From Microbacterium proteolyticum (GTDB lineage Bacteria > Actinomycetota > Actinomycetes > Actinomycetales > Microbacteriaceae), in contig NZ_JAUSZZ010000001.1 in the NCBI RefSeq assembly GCF_030818075.1, positions 3,162,001 to 3,226,000 of the forward strand: 64,000 nt of DNA, in the 5' to 3' direction. Position 1 is the stretch's first letter. Every line of letters begins with the position of its first letter. The notes under the pieces were generated by a model. It saw only the letters and a program-made list of their open reading frames with translations, had not been told where the DNA came from and searched no databases. The translations under genes were made by a program, and so were the position numbers. Positions 15,879-24,882 of the stretch are shown one piece after another.

Positions 15879-17933
15879 CTAGTTCTGGCGGGTGCGTCGG
15901 CGCATCAGGAACGCTCCGCCGCCCACCAGGAGCGCGGCGATCCCGGCCACGACGCCCACATTCCCCTGATCGACACCGGTCGTAGCCAGTTCGCCCGGTG
16001 ACGATTTCGTGGGTGCCGGCGCTCCAGAAGTACTCGCGTTCGCCGTCGGCGCGGGCGAACCAGTCGGGGCGGCGGGCGCGACGACGACGGAGTACGCCGC
16101 CGATGTCGTGCCCGCGGCGTTCGTCGCCGTCACGGTGAACGTGAACGACCCGGCGACGGTGGGCGTTCCACTGATAACCCCGGTGCGAATGTCCAGTGTC
16201 AGGCCCGTCGGCAGGGCGCCGCTCGAGATCGCGAAGGTCATCGGCGCCGTCCCGGAGGCCGTGACGGTGTGCGTGTAGGCCGACCCGAGCGTCCCGGCCG
16301 CCGGCGACGGGGAGGTGATGGCCGGCGCGGTGAGGATCTGCGCGGTGTACGGGACGGTGTTAGAACCCGCGACGTTCGTCGCGGTGACGCTGAAGGAGAA
16401 CGGCCCGTCGGCGGTGGGGGTGCCGCTGATGACCCCGGTCTGGGGGTCGAGCGAAATGCCCGCCGGAAGGGCCCCGCTGGTAATCGCGAAGGTGATCGGG
16501 CCCGTGCCCGTTGCCTGAACGGTCGTCGAGTACGCCGTTCCGGTGGTGCCGTCCGGCACGGAAGTCGTCGTGATGACGGGCGGCGCGCTCACCACGAGGG
16601 AGTACTGCTGTTGGTCGGTGCCGGCGGCGTTCGTCACGGTGACGGTGAACGTGAAGGTGCCGGCTACCGTGGGCGTCCCGGTGATCGCTCCGGTGCTGGA
16701 ATTGATGGCGAGCCCGGCCGGCAGGGCACCGGCGGTGACGGCGAACGAGCGCGGCGTAGAACCGTTCGTCGTCAGCGCCGCCGAGTAGACGACGCCGGTC
16801 GTCGCGGCGGGCACCGAGGTGGTGACGATGTCGGGAGCGGTGGCGAGGACGGTGACGCGATTGTTCGTGGTGCCGTGGTTGTAGATGTACCCGTTGACCT
16901 GGTCGACGGTGATGCCGCGATTGAGGCCGAACGGTGCGGCAGTGATCTCCGTCACCGTTCCGTCGGAGAGGTCGATCAGACGAGGCTTGGCAGCGCTCAT
17001 GTAGGCCACGACGAGGTAGTCCGAGCTCTGAAGATAGGAGAAGGAAGCGATCGACATAACGTTGGTGTCGATTGTGGAGATCGTTGCGAGCGTGTCGGCG
17101 TCGAAGGCCGTCATGGCATTGATGGTCGCCCCGGTCACCGCAAAGACGCGACCGCGCGCTGAATCGATCGCGAAACCGTTCCGGTTGTTGCCTCCGGCCA
17201 GGATCGGTGCCGATGATGCGACCACGGAGAAATCCGAGGTGCGCATCGAGACGAGGGAGGCGTTCGAGCCGACGTAGAGCAGGCCGCGTGTCCCGTCGAT
17301 GGCCAACTGCGACAGCCCGGCCGTCGTCGGTGCCGACTGTCTGAGCACGACGCCCGTCGCCGGATCGATGACGTAGATCATCGATGTCCCGCTGGGTCCG
17401 CCCGCCACGAACAGATTCCCGCTCGCGGGGTCGACGGCCGTCGAGTAGTAGCTGACACCAGCCGGTGCAGGGATGAAGGAGATGAATGATGTCCCGTTGG
17501 TGATGTCGAAGACGTCGATGCCCACCGACGACGTCACGTAGAGCCGCGTGCCTGCATCGTTCTGGTCAGACTCGAAGCTCGCGCCGGGGAGCCCCGTGCG
17601 CAGGACGCGGGTGGACGACGTCGATGTGGCGAGGTCGGTGACACTCAGCAGCCCACCCCCGGCATTCGCGGCGTAGAGAACGTTCGCACCCGTGGGCTTG
17701 AGCAGCAGCGCCCCGCCGTTCGTGCTCGTCGTGAACGTGCCGACGACCGTCGGAGGAGCGACCGCCGACGCCTGCACCGCCGGAACGAGTGCGAACGCCG
17801 CCGCGAGGACGAGAGCAGCGACGACGCGCCCCGCACGACGCGGGCCGCCATCCCCTGCCGCCGCCCCCCGCGTCGGCGTCGAACCGGCACCGACCGCATC
17901 ACGGGAGGTACGCGAACGAGGATATAGAGCCAT
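15879..17933 (-). CDS. Cell-wall anchored surface protein: beta-propeller plus three Ig-like domains, LAXTG anchor
   Basis: A 684-residue secreted protein. The start at 17933 has GGAAGG 9 bases upstream. An Arg-rich n-region and a hydrophobic core (VVAALVLAAAFALVPAVQASA) make a long signal peptide (about residues 25-55). Residues about 60-345 are YVTN/propeller-like repeats. Three tandem putative-Ig (He_PIG) repeats of about 85 residues follow, each containing the hallmark LPAGL..TGVISGTPT with TFTVTATN. The C-terminus has a Pro/Ser/Thr stretch, then ELATTG (LAXTG-type sorting motif), a hydrophobic helix and RRRTRQN. A class E-type sortase would attach it to the peptidoglycan; none is in the window. 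It is probably an adhesin or surface-binding protein; the ligand is unknown. Confidence 0.85.
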   Translation of the reverse strand: MALYPRSRTSRDAVGAGSTPTRGAAAGDGGPRRAGRVVAALVLAAAFALVPAVQASAVAPPTVVGTFTTSTNGGALLLKPTGANVLYAANAGGGLLSVTDLATSTSSTRVLRTGLPGASFESDQNDAGTRLYVTSSVGIDVFDITNGTSFISFIPAPAGVSYYSTAVDPASGNLFVAGGPSGTSMIYVIDPATGVVLRQSAPTTAGLSQLAIDGTRGLLYVGSNASLVSMRTSDFSVVASSAPILAGGNNRNGFAIDSARGRVFAVTGATINAMTAFDADTLATISTIDTNVMSIASFSYLQSSDYLVVAYMSAAKPRLIDLSDGTVTEITAAPFGLNRGITVDQVNGYIYNHGTTNNRVTVLATAPDIVTTSVPAATTGVVYSAALTTNGSTPRSFAVTAGALPAGLAINSSTGAITGTPTVAGTFTFTVTVTNAAGTDQQQYSLVVSAPPVITTTSVPDGTTGTAYSTTVQATGTGPITFAITSGALPAGISLDPQTGVISGTPTADGPFSFSVTATNVAGSNTVPYTAQILTAPAITSPSPAAGTLGSAYTHTVTASGTAPMTFAISSGALPTGLTLDIRTGVISGTPTVAGSFTFTVTATNAAGTTSAAYSVVVAPAAPTGSPAPTANASTSGAPAPTKSSPGELATTGVDQGNVGVVAGIAALLVGGGAFLMRRRTRQN

Positions 17934-18159
17934 GGGGAACCGCCTTCCGAGACCGGCGTCCACCCGCCGGCGACCCCACGCTAGGTGCACGCGGGAGAGA
18001 ACCCGAGGGCATCTCTACGTGCCATCTACTTCGGGTGACAACGCCGCGCGGTGGAGTCATTGCGCCGAAGCGTCGACCCTGTCCTGCGAATCGGGCGGGG
18101 GCGTCGGGGGCGGCGCGGACGGCATAGCAGAGGCGAACCGCCGCTCCGACGCGAGACGC

Positions 18160-18195
18160 GCACTGCCCGGAGCGCCGCGAGGCCCCGGGCAGTGC
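18160..18195 (-). terminator. Hairpin terminator downstream of the OYE gene
   Basis: A perfect 11-bp inverted repeat gcactgcccgg (18160-18170) / ccgggcagtgc (18185-18195) with a 14-base loop, just 3' of the oxidoreductase stop at 18207. It lacks a U-tract, as is usual for high-GC actinobacteria. The rest of the 270-bp gap shows nothing else. Confidence 0.75.
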
Positions 18196-18206
18196 GACCG
18201 TGACCG

Positions 18207-19448
18207 CTAGGCGACCTTAAGCTCCTCTTCCTCAGCCCCGTTCTCCGACGCATCGGGCTCATCGACCTTCCACCCCTCGGTCGGCGCGACGTTCGCGGCC
18301 TCGGCGCCGGCGATAGCTTCGGGAGCGGCTGGGAAGCCCATGGACTCCTGGTCACCACGGAAGTTGCGCAGCCACCAGCCCCAGTCGTCGGGTACGAGTC
18401 CGAACGGGTTGTCGTAGCCCAGCTCGCGCGCCGCCCAGACCGGCCAGTGGGGGTTGGCCAGCGCCGGGCGCCCGAGGAAGACCAGGTCGACGAGCCCCTG
18501 CTTGACGACGTCGTCCGCGTTCTGCGGCTTGCCCAGGTTCCAGCTCGCGCCGACGGGGATGCCGACTTCGCGCTTGACGCGGTTCGCCCGCTCGACGAAC
18601 GCGCGGGGGGTGTTGAAGATGTTCTCGCGCATGTCGTCGGTGTTGCCGCCGAACGACAGGTCGGCGAGGTCGAGACCGTGCTCCTTCATCCACCCGATGG
18701 CGACGACCGCGTCATCGAACTGGGTGCCCTCGGGGTTCAGGTCGTCGGCGCCCAGCCGCATCGTGAGGGGAATGCGCTCGGGAATGACCGCACGCACGGC
18801 GTCGAGGGCTTCGAGGTGGAAGCGGGCCCGGTTCTCCAGCGATCCGCCGTACTGGTCGGTTCGCTGGTTGGCGAGCGGGGAGAAGAACTCGGCACCAAGG
18901 TACCCGTGGGCGTAATGCATCTCGATCCACTGGAAACCGACCTCGACGGCCCATTTGGCGCTCTGGGCGTACGCGTCGTACAAGTCGTGGATTTCGGCGA
19001 CGGTGAGTTCCTCCGGCGCGTACGGCATGTCTCCCCCGTAGGCGATGGCCGAGGGCGCCTTCGTCTGCCAGCCCTTGGGGTGGTCCGGCGGCAGCATGTG
19101 TCCGCCCTCCCAGGGTGTCACGAGGCTCCCCTTCCGACCGGTGTGACCCAGCTGGATCGCCGGTGTGCCGCCCATCGAGGTGATGACGCTGCAGACGCGT
19201 TCGAGGCCCTCCAACTGGCTCTCGGCGTAGATACCCGCGCAGCTGACGGTCGTCCGACCGTCGGGGGTGATGGCGATCTGTTCGGGGAAGATGAGCCCGA
19301 ACCCGCCCGCTGCTCGGGCGCCCAGGTAGGAGACGTGGTAGTCGTCCATCCGCCCGTCGACGGATCGGTACATCGTCATCGGCGACATGACGATGCGGTT
19401 TCGCAGGGTGACGCCCTTGAGGGTGAAGGGGGTGAACAGGTTCGGCAT
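18207..19448 (-). CDS. Old yellow enzyme family NADH:flavin oxidoreductase
   Basis: A 413-residue FMN-dependent TIM-barrel enzyme. N-terminal NRIVMSPMTMYRS is the FMN loop; the position that is Cys in YqjM-type enzymes appears to be Thr, as in classical OYEs. IQLGHTGRKGSL follows. The substrate-binding pair is in HYAHGYLGAEFFSPLANQ (about 175-195), and DQYGGSLENRARF and GRPALANP are the conserved FMN/phosphate segments. The last 45 residues are an acidic extension ending EEEELKV, not part of the barrel. It reduces activated C=C bonds of enones or similar electrophiles. Its gene is divergent from a zinc-type alcohol dehydrogenase, suggesting a joint role in detoxifying unsaturated aldehydes or ketones. 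Confidence 0.9.
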   Translation of the reverse strand: MPNLFTPFTLKGVTLRNRIVMSPMTMYRSVDGRMDDYHVSYLGARAAGGFGLIFPEQIAITPDGRTTVSCAGIYAESQLEGLERVCSVITSMGGTPAIQLGHTGRKGSLVTPWEGGHMLPPDHPKGWQTKAPSAIAYGGDMPYAPEELTVAEIHDLYDAYAQSAKWAVEVGFQWIEMHYAHGYLGAEFFSPLANQRTDQYGGSLENRARFHLEALDAVRAVIPERIPLTMRLGADDLNPEGTQFDDAVVAIGWMKEHGLDLADLSFGGNTDDMRENIFNTPRAFVERANRVKREVGIPVGASWNLGKPQNADDVVKQGLVDLVFLGRPALANPHWPVWAARELGYDNPFGLVPDDWGWWLRNFRGDQESMGFPAAPEAIAGAEAANVAPTEGWKVDEPDASENGAEEEELKVA

Positions 19449-19774
19449 CCGAAGCCCTTTCGACAGAGGGAGAACGGTGGAGCTGATGTTCGCTCACCCC
19501 ACCAGCGCCGCGGACGATCGCGGTGTCTCGTCAATTGCTCCGTCGTAACTTTCCCCTCACATCGCATCGCGTGCGGTGTGAGATCTGCCGCAGCAGATGA
19601 GAGGACGGGTCACCTCCCGCACACGCGCAGGCCGGCGGGCCGTCCCAGCCCCCCAGTACACCGGACCGCATGATACAGATCCGCCCGCGAAGCACCAGCG
19701 GTCCGTTCCTCGCAGGCCGTGATCGTACCGTTGCGAACCGCCCAGCGACGGGCGACGGAAAGGACACCACCCCC
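19449..19774. promoter_or_regulatory. Shared divergent promoter region (OYE / alcohol dehydrogenase)
   Basis: A 326-bp gap without a gene. It contains an inverted repeat CTCACA (19556-19561) / TGTGAG (19577-19582) with a 15-bp spacer, a reasonable operator for a dimeric regulator acting on both genes. A GAAAGGA ribosome-binding site lies just before the ADH start. No -10/-35 pair is clear. Confidence 0.4.
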
Positions 19775-20872
19775 ATGGGCAAGAACATCGGCTACGCAAC
19801 CCCCGACAAGACCACCCCCCTGGCTCCCTTCACCTTCGACCGGCGCGATGTCGGTCCTGAGGACGTGCGGATCGACATCGCCTATTGCGGCGTCTGTCAC
19901 TCCGACGTCCACCAGGCACGAGATGAGTTCGGCGGCGCGCTCGCCACGCTCTGGCCGTGCCTCCCCGGTCACGAGATCGCCGGCACCGTCGCCGAAGTCG
20001 GCGCTGACGTCACGACATATGCCGTCGGCGACCGCGTGGGCGTGGGATGCCTGGTGTACTGGGGCGACGAGTCGCAGCGCGGCGTCCCCGAGGAGCAGTA
20101 CCAGAACCCGCCGGCGATCTTCACCTACAACGGCCAGGACCCGGAAACGGGCGCGGTGACCCTTGGCGGGTACTCCGACGAGATCGTCGTCAACCAGCAC
20201 TTCGTGCTGCGCATCCCGGATGCCATCCCCCTCGAGGAGGCCGCCCCGCTCCTCTGCGCCGGGGTGACGACCTGGTCCCCCCTGGTTCACTGGAACGTCG
20301 GGCCGGGAAGCACCGTCGCCATCGCCGGTCTGGGCGGACTCGGTCACCTCGGGCTGCAGCTTGCGAAGGCGCGCGGTGCTGACCGGGTGATCGCCTTGAC
20401 CACAACCCCCGACAAGGCCGACGACCTGCGGGAGCTCGGAGCCGATGAGGTCGTCGACATGAACGACGACGAAGCGGTCGAACGACTCGCGGCGAGCGTC
20501 GACTTCGTGCTGTCGACGATCCCGACGCCGTTCGACATGAAGCCGTACCTGTCGCTCATCCGACACGACGGCGCGCTCGTGACCGTCGGGATGCTCGAGC
20601 CCATCCACGAGGGCGGCATCGACTTCGGGGCGGTCTCGCTGAGTCGCATCACCATCGCCGGTTCGCTCATCGGGAGCATCGCAGAGACGCAGGAGGTGCT
20701 CGATTTCGCCGCCGAGCACGGCATCCGGCCGGAGGTCCAGGTGATCCCCGTCCAGGACGTGAACAAGGCCTTCGACGAGATGGTCGCGAACAACATCCGC
20801 TTCCGCTACGTCATCGACAGCAAGACCCTCGAAGCGGATCGCGAGAGCGCGGACGAGCTCCCGACCTCCTGA
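19775..20872 (+). CDS. NAD(P)-dependent zinc-type alcohol dehydrogenase lacking the structural-zinc cysteines
   Basis: A 365-residue medium-chain dehydrogenase of the YahK/CAD (cinnamyl/aldehyde reductase) type. Catalytic zinc ligands are visible in YCGVCHSDVH (Cys) and LPGHEIAG (His-Glu). The NAD(P) site is VAIAGLGGLGHLGLQLAKA (about residues 178-196). The loop after DRVGVGCLVYWGD, which normally holds four Cys for structural zinc, has only the first Cys; the rest is replaced by an acidic, Gln-rich sequence. The protein may therefore bind one zinc per subunit. It probably reduces aldehydes with NADPH in the cytoplasm, in functional partnership with the divergent OYE gene. Confidence 0.88.
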   Translation: MGKNIGYATPDKTTPLAPFTFDRRDVGPEDVRIDIAYCGVCHSDVHQARDEFGGALATLWPCLPGHEIAGTVAEVGADVTTYAVGDRVGVGCLVYWGDESQRGVPEEQYQNPPAIFTYNGQDPETGAVTLGGYSDEIVVNQHFVLRIPDAIPLEEAAPLLCAGVTTWSPLVHWNVGPGSTVAIAGLGGLGHLGLQLAKARGADRVIALTTTPDKADDLRELGADEVVDMNDDEAVERLAASVDFVLSTIPTPFDMKPYLSLIRHDGALVTVGMLEPIHEGGIDFGAVSLSRITIAGSLIGSIAETQEVLDFAAEHGIRPEVQVIPVQDVNKAFDEMVANNIRFRYVIDSKTLEADRESADELPTS

Positions 20873-20956
20873 CGCGGAGCATCCCAGGGCTTCGACGCGG
20901 ACGACCGTCGGACACGGCATGACGTTCAACGGCACCCGAAAGTCGAAGACGACGAA

Positions 20957-20994
20957 AGGCCCGAACCTCCGCGATTCTGCGGAGGTTCGGGCCT
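20957..20994. terminator. Bidirectional hairpin terminator between ADH and tRNA-Pro
   Basis: A perfect 16-bp inverted repeat aggcccgaacctccgc (20957-20972) / gcggaggttcgggcct (20979-20994) with a 6-base loop. It lies directly behind the tRNA (minus strand) and 80 bp behind the ADH stop, so it probably ends both transcripts. Confidence 0.85.
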
Positions 20995-21000
20995 CATCTG

Positions 21001-21074
<74 letters not shown>

Positions 21075-21250
21075 TAACCCGCGAGCGGGCAACTCGTCTA
21101 TCTTAGCCGCTCCGCGCGCGACGCGCGAACCAGCGGCGGCCCGGGCGTGTGCGATGCACAAAGCCAGCGCGAGCCCGGGCATGAGCACCCGGCCGGTCAC
21201 CGCCCCCGCAACGCGTTGCTGATGTCGGACCCCGTCGCTAGCGTCGCCGC

Positions 21251-21829
21251 ATGGCTATCGAGATCCTCCCCGCGACCGGTGACCGCTTCGACGACGCGGA
21301 GCGCGCGCTCGACAGCGGCGACGGCCCCGAGTGCCGGTGCCAGTGGTGGTTGCTGCCCAACGGCCCCTGGGAGAAGGCATCCGTCGACGAGCGCACCGAA
21401 TTGTTCCGTGCCGAGCTCGATGGCTCCCGCCCGCCCGGCCTCATCGCCTACGTCGACGGCGAACCCGCCGGCTGGGTGCGCGTCGGGCCGCGTACCGCCC
21501 AACCGCGACTCGCCCGAACCCGCGACGTCACCGGCTCAACCACCGAACCGCTCGATGCCGACGACGTGTGGGCCGTCTCCTGCTTCGTCGTGCGCACCGA
21601 GCACCGCAACAAGGGACTCACCGCGAAGCTCCTGGATGCCGCTGTCGCGACGGCCCGCGAAGGCGGCGCCCGCGTAGTCGAGGGATACCCGCTCGACCCC
21701 ACCGCGGCGAAGAAGTCCTCCAATCAACTCTTCCGCGGCGTCCTGCCCGTCTTCGAGGCGGCGGGATTCACCGTGGTCAACCGCCCGAAGCCCGACCGCG
21801 CCCTCGTCGCACTCACTCTGCACGACTGA
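21251..21829 (+). CDS. GNAT family N-acetyltransferase
   Basis: A 192-residue acetyltransferase-fold protein. Motif A is VSCFVVRTEHRNKGLTAKLL (about residues 113-132), whose RNKGL replaces the usual RGxGxG for acetyl-CoA pyrophosphate binding. The region PECRCQWWLLPNG near the N-terminus is characteristic of a GNAT subgroup in actinobacteria. GYPLDPTAAKKSSNQLFRG and FEAAGFTVVNRP complete the C-terminal half. The substrate is unknown. It is monocistronic, downstream of and divergent from the tRNA. Confidence 0.85.
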   Translation: MAIEILPATGDRFDDAERALDSGDGPECRCQWWLLPNGPWEKASVDERTELFRAELDGSRPPGLIAYVDGEPAGWVRVGPRTAQPRLARTRDVTGSTTEPLDADDVWAVSCFVVRTEHRNKGLTAKLLDAAVATAREGGARVVEGYPLDPTAAKKSSNQLFRGVLPVFEAAGFTVVNRPKPDRALVALTLHD

Positions 21830-21970
21830 CCGGATCGTCCCCGCGCCGACCCCGGCTGACGTGGCAGGGATCTCCCTGCCCACCCGTCGACACCTCTCGG
21901 CGACCGGTGGAGAGACGCACCTTCGGGGCGCCTGCCTACGATGGAGGTTCGCCTTCAGGATGGACCAGAG

Positions 21971-22354
21971 ATGACGGATGCCACGACCACCGCCCGCGTC
22001 GACGCGTGGCTGTGGGCGATCCGCGTCTACAAGACCCGGTCGGCCGCGACGACCGCATGCCGCGCCGGCCACGTGCGCGTCAACGGCGAACGCGCGAAAG
22101 CGGCGCAGCCCGTGCGACCGGGCGATGAGCTGAGGGTACGGATCCAGGGCTTCGATCGCATCCTGATCGTGAGGAAGACGATCGCCAAGCGCGTCGGGGC
22201 CGCGCTCGTCGCCGAAGCGGCGGAAGACCGCACTCCCCCGCCGCCCTCGAAGGAGAGCATGCCGTTCGTGCCCGTCCGCGACCGCGGCGCCGGGCGCCCC
22301 ACGAAGCGCGACCGCCGCGAGATCGAGAAACTCCGCGGCCGCGAGCTGGACTGA
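21971..22354 (+). CDS. S4-domain RNA-binding protein (Hsp15-like)
   Basis: A 127-residue protein. The S4 domain covers residues about 9-70: RVDAWLWAIRVYKTRSAATT, GHVRVNGERAKAAQPVRPGD and VRIQGFDRILIVRKT. The C-terminus is basic and rich in Pro/Arg (GRPTKRDRREIEKLRGRELD). This matches the Hsp15/HslR group, which in Escherichia coli binds stalled 50S subunits carrying a nascent chain. The ATG at 21971 has AGAG just upstream; an in-frame start at 21941 is less likely because the S4 domain begins right after 21971. Confidence 0.88.
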   Translation: MTDATTTARVDAWLWAIRVYKTRSAATTACRAGHVRVNGERAKAAQPVRPGDELRVRIQGFDRILIVRKTIAKRVGAALVAEAAEDRTPPPPSKESMPFVPVRDRGAGRPTKRDRREIEKLRGRELD

Positions 22355-22399
22355 CCCCTCGCGCGAGTACGCGATGCGACCTTGCCGGCCTGGCGGTGA

Positions 22400-22704
22400 C
22401 GTCACGCGCCAGCATTTACGCTCGCCGGCTGCCTGCACACACGCATCCGCAGACAACCCGAACGACCCGCACAGCCTCAGCCCGAAACGCCCCGATCCCC
22501 ACCGAGCCGGCGCAGATCACTCAGCCGACGCAAACGGCAACGCGCGGCCCGCACCACGCGAACCACACCACCGACGCGCCCAACCTCAGCGATCCGCACA
22601 ACCTCTGCCCGAAACAGACAATCCCGACTGCGTCTGCGCACATCACCGGTCGAACACAGCCACCGAGGCGCACCCGCGCGGCGAGTCCCGCCCGTGGAGG
22701 GGCC
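22400..22704. repeat. Dispersed palindromic repeat family, locus 1
   Basis: A gap without a gene between convergent genes. It contains cctcagcccgaaacgccccga and, about 110 bp on, cccaacctcagcgatccgca followed by caacctctgcccgaaac. The same words recur at 25.8 kb and in three copies at 33.2-33.7 kb, so this belongs to one interspersed family. Copies here are degraded. Confidence 0.65.
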
Positions 22705-23607
22705 TCACCCCAGCTGATCCCGCAACCAGCGCGCCCCGCGCACCCGCGCCCCGAGCGCCTCGACGCGCGCGGCAAGTCCCCGATCGCTGGTTACGACGAC
22801 GACCGGGCTGAACGAACCGACATGCTTCTCGGTGACGCGCACGATCTCGTCATCCCCCGAACCGCTGGCTCGCCACACGGCGACCAGGTCGTGGTGCACG
22901 TCCGCGTCCCGGGCCTCGCCCTCGAGGACAGCGCCGATGAAGGGGAACCACCGCGTCGCCGGAAGGTCGAGCTGCTCGGCATCCACTCCCCCGTGAGCCA
23001 GCGCCGACAGACGCGTCAGCAGTCGCTCGGCCGCACCCGCCCGGTCGTTCCACCACCCGTCGGGAACCGAACCCATCACGTTGGCGACGTCGACGACGAT
23101 CGCCGGCCGCGTGGACAGGGCCTGCCGCAACGACGGCCACGCCACAGCGAACCCCGGATGCAGCGGAAGGTCCTCGACCTCGTCGACGGGCACCCACGCC
23201 AGCGCCACGCTCTCGGGGTCGCTGATCACCGGCTCGAAGGGGATCGTGACATCGGCGACGAGGGTCGTATACGACCAGATGCCGAGGTCGAGGACGCTCT
23301 CGAAGTGCGGCTGAACGGCATCCACGGGGACACCGGCCTCCTCGGCCGACTCGCGCAGCGCTCCGTCGCGCGCCGACTCCCCCTCGTGCCGCGCCCCGCC
23401 GGGCAACGCCCACGTGTCGCCGAAGTGGCTCCACGACACCCGGTGCTGGAGCAGCACGCCGCGCTCGGAGTCGACCGCCAGCAGCCCTGCCGCGCCGAAA
23501 AGACCCCAGTACTTCTCACCGGTGGGCGCGACGACCCACGCGTCACCGGGATCGCGGGGCCCGTGCGGACGCCGCGGTTCACCCGGGGCGGGAGGTTCGA
23601 TGGTCAT
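22705..23607 (-). CDS. Nudix hydrolase fused to a NYN/PIN-like nuclease domain
   Basis: A 300-residue two-domain protein. Residues about 25-160 are a Nudix domain with the box GGARHEGESARDGALRESAEEAGV (REx2EEx form, Mg2+ site). Residues about 165-300 resemble a NYN/PIN fold: VVDVANVMGSVPDGW gives a first-strand acidic residue, and VVVVTSDRGLAARVEALGA the second acidic strand. The first domain hydrolyses nucleoside diphosphate-linked compounds; the second may cleave RNA. The start at 23607 was chosen as the first ATG after repeat-rich sequence. The combination recurs in actinobacteria as an NTP pyrophosphohydrolase, but the biological substrate is unknown. It is convergent with the S4 gene. 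Confidence 0.8.
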   Translation of the reverse strand: MTIEPPAPGEPRRPHGPRDPGDAWVVAPTGEKYWGLFGAAGLLAVDSERGVLLQHRVSWSHFGDTWALPGGARHEGESARDGALRESAEEAGVPVDAVQPHFESVLDLGIWSYTTLVADVTIPFEPVISDPESVALAWVPVDEVEDLPLHPGFAVAWPSLRQALSTRPAIVVDVANVMGSVPDGWWNDRAGAAERLLTRLSALAHGGVDAEQLDLPATRWFPFIGAVLEGEARDADVHHDLVAVWRASGSGDDEIVRVTEKHVGSFSPVVVVTSDRGLAARVEALGARVRGARWLRDQLG

Positions 23608-23684
23608 CGTCTCCAGCCTGGCACAGACCGACGACACCCGGCCGGTTCCGCGTCACACACTGCCGCACGTCCTCGACACCGTAC

Positions 23685-23776
23685 GTCTCGCGAGAGCGAC
23701 GAGGATGAGAGACCAGCGGCTCCACCCCGCGCGTCTCGCGACAGCGAGGAGGAGAGACCAGCGGCTGCATCCCCGC
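23685..23776. repeat. Two 45-bp direct repeats with gtctcgcgag core
   Basis: Copies at 23685-23730 and 23733-23776 share cgtctcgcga, then gagagaccagcggct and a ccccg end. The arms gtctc / gagac are self-complementary. They fill the gap between the Nudix start and the DUF805 stop. Confidence 0.7.
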
Positions 23777-23807
23777 GCGACCCGCCACGGCCAAGGGGCG
23801 GCGGGTA

Positions 23808-24245
23808 TCAGCGGTCGAACCGCGCGCCGCGCGGATTCGGCCCGAGCACCGTGAACAAGACCAGAACCAGGATGCCGATCACCGGCACCACCCCGACGAG
23901 CACCCACCAGCCGCTGCGATCGGCGTCGTGGAGCCGCCGCACGAGCACGGCGATCGTCGGCACGATGGTCGCCACGACCCAGATGACCCACACGAAGGTC
24001 AGGATGATGCCGAGGGGACCCGTGACCGTCAGCGATCCGTTCGGCTCGATCCGCACGCCGTCGGTGAGCGTCGGCAGCGCATTCAGCACCGTGCCGACGA
24101 CGGCGGCGAAGAGAACCCACCACCAGTACTCGCTGCGGCTCGCGCGGCCGCTGAAGGTGGCGTACTTCGCGAAGACGCGGCGCACGGCCGCACCGGGCGG
24201 GGCTGCGTAGTACGGCTGGTCGAGGGGCGGTGCGACGTGCGTCAT
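23808..24245 (-). CDS. DUF805 membrane protein (intact copy)
   Basis: A 145-residue membrane protein with the DUF805 features: a YATFSGRASRSEYWWW entry helix (about 28-43), two to three membrane helices, a VRRLHDADRSGWWVL loop (about 101-115) and a C-terminal GARFDR. Members are small inner-membrane proteins of unknown role. The N-terminus PPLDQPYYAAPPGAAVRRVF is shared with the broken paralogue about 1 kb away. The start is the ATG at 24245. A co-directional partner is not evident. Confidence 0.88.
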   Translation of the reverse strand: MTHVAPPLDQPYYAAPPGAAVRRVFAKYATFSGRASRSEYWWWVLFAAVVGTVLNALPTLTDGVRIEPNGSLTVTGPLGIILTFVWVIWVVATIVPTIAVLVRRLHDADRSGWWVLVGVVPVIGILVLVLFTVLGPNPRGARFDR

Positions 24246-24468
24246 GGCGTGTCTCCCGTGCGAATCCCGGATGCCGCGGCGGCTCCGTCGAGGGAACAGT
24301 ACCGACGCGGCCGTCGCTCGGGGCCCTCTTGCGCGCGGGCGCTGAACCCGATCCCCCGCCGCCGAGGCACGACCGTCCAGGTCGCCGCACCCGCCAAGAT
24401 CGGTGCGACGCCGGCCAGAGTGCCCCCGGCCGGGGAAGAGTACCCTTCCGACGCGCAAGACTGGACGG

Positions 24469-24882
24469 ATGACGTTCGAACTCGACGACGACCCGGCCCG
24501 GGTCGACCGCGACGCGGTCTGGCAGTGGCTGAGCACCAGTGCGTACTGGGCGCGGTGGCGCACCCGCGCCGACGTCGAGGCGCAACTCGACAGCGCATGG
24601 CGCGTCGTGGGTGCCTACCGCGTCGACACCGGCGAGCTCGTGGGCTTCGCTCGCGCCGTGTCCGACGGTGTGTCGTTCGCGTACCTGGCGGACGTGTTCG
24701 TGCTCGACGCGTACCGCGGGAACGGTTTGGGCACGCGGATCGTCTCGCGCATGATCGACGAGGGCCCCGGACCCCACTTCCGCTGGACGCTGTTCACGAG
24801 CGACGCGCACGGACTGTATCGCCGCTTCGGCTTCGCCGAGCCCGACCGCACGGCGCTGGTCCGCCCCGCGACCGGCGTCTGA
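24469..24882 (+). CDS. GNAT family N-acetyltransferase
   Basis: A 137-residue acetyltransferase. LADVFVLDAYRGNGLGTRIV (about residues 65-84) is a canonical motif A with RGNGLG for acetyl-CoA; TLFTSDAHGLYRRFGFAEPD is motif B with the usual YxxFGF. The N-terminal part VWQWLSTSAYWA belongs to the GNAT subgroup with a Trp-rich start. It is a cytosolic protein of unknown substrate. It sits between the two DUF805 genes, on the opposite strand. Confidence 0.88.
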   Translation: MTFELDDDPARVDRDAVWQWLSTSAYWARWRTRADVEAQLDSAWRVVGAYRVDTGELVGFARAVSDGVSFAYLADVFVLDAYRGNGLGTRIVSRMIDEGPGPHFRWTLFTSDAHGLYRRFGFAEPDRTALVRPATGV

